Source: Herpetosiphonaceae bacterium (GTDB lineage: Bacteria; Chloroflexota; Chloroflexia; Chloroflexales; Kallotenuaceae). From it: a stretch of 6,095 bases of DNA. The position numbers and the translations under genes are program-made. The stretch spans positions 1 to 6,095 of the forward strand of contig JASKZZ010000022.1 in assembly GCA_030147335.1 (NCBI GenBank). Reading direction: 5' to 3'. Each line of letters begins with the position of its first letter. Within the stretch, counting starts at the first letter, position 1. This document shows positions 5,977 to 6,095 of the stretch, one piece after another. Below the pieces are notes generated by a model. It saw nothing but the letters and a program-made list of their open reading frames with translations. It was not told where the DNA came from and ran no database searches.

Positions 5977-6095
5977 GTGATTGAGTTTGCCGACATTGTG
6001 AGCAGTATGGACCTGCAAGGGAGCATCGATGAGGTGCTCCCGTCGCTGCATAATCAAGCGCCGTTTCCAGGCGTAGCAATCGACTCTCGTCAGGT
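5977..6095 (+). CDS. murF: Mur ligase N-terminal fragment, MurF favoured over MurE
   Basis: The window ends 39 codons and two bases into this gene. The visible chain begins MIEFADIVSSMD and reaches GVAIDSRQ (32-39). The hydrophobic strand plus DSR is the UDP-binding N-terminal motif shared by MurE and MurF, normally followed by PGxLF. MurF joins D-Ala-D-Ala to the UDP-MurNAc-tripeptide in the cytoplasm; MurE adds the third amino acid. The position after ftsI fits either enzyme. The opening (I-x-F-A-D-I) looks more like MurF, which is a judgement from memory of the family. The GTG at 5977 is chosen because an in-frame TAA lies six bases before it and because it supplies this opening helix. GTG at 5998 and ATG at 6007 are alternatives. 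No strong ribosome binding site is seen. Confidence 0.6.
   Translation, partial: MIEFADIVSSMDLQGSIDEVLPSLHNQAPFPGVAIDSRQ

Noticed and set aside
1..6095. CRISPR arrays, insertion sequences, tRNA or rRNA genes, attachment sites
   Set aside because: No regularly spaced repeats, transposase or integrase motifs, or cloverleaf-like sequences were seen; almost all bases are explained by core genes and their control regions.

Overview
The window is a chromosomal piece of a bacterium carrying the start of a division and cell wall (dcw) cluster. GC content is moderate and the genes are ordinary, with no sign of a mobile element, CRISPR array, tRNA or rRNA. The most likely source is a Chloroflexota-type bacterium. 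This rests only on the general character of the proteins, weak Shine-Dalgarno sequences and the gene order mraZ-rsmH-ftsL-ftsI-mur ligase beside moeA. No taxonomic search was possible, so the lineage is a guess.

Left part, minus strand (1-1676): moeA, for molybdenum insertion into the molybdenum cofactor, is followed 54 bases later in the same direction by the N-terminal part of a membrane-anchored c-type cytochrome. The cytochrome has at least two CXXCH haem motifs and runs off the left edge of the window.

Middle control region (1677-1999, 323 bases without a gene): it holds two back-to-back promoters. An extended -10 promoter drives moeA leftward. A TTGTAT-N17-TATAAT promoter drives mraZ rightward. 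Just past the predicted mraZ start point lie three GTGGGG boxes at an exact 10-base period, the classical MraZ operator. I see nothing else in this stretch.

Right part, plus strand (2000-6095): mraZ (regulator), rsmH (16S rRNA methyltransferase), a small FtsL-type membrane/coiled-coil protein, the class B penicillin-binding protein FtsI, and the first 39 codons of a Mur ligase, probably MurF. MraZ would tune the cluster by binding its own operator. FtsL would help recruit and activate FtsI at the septum. FtsI crosslinks septal peptidoglycan, and the Mur ligase builds its precursor.

Unusual points: a long inverted repeat fills the ftsL-ftsI gap where a ribosome binding site would be expected. 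RsmH has a Cys-containing segment unlike the common short form. FtsI has two close pairs of extracytoplasmic cysteines. A weak terminator followed by a good promoter separates ftsI from the Mur ligase gene. I found no evidence of a wholly new system; these are local variations on a known cluster.
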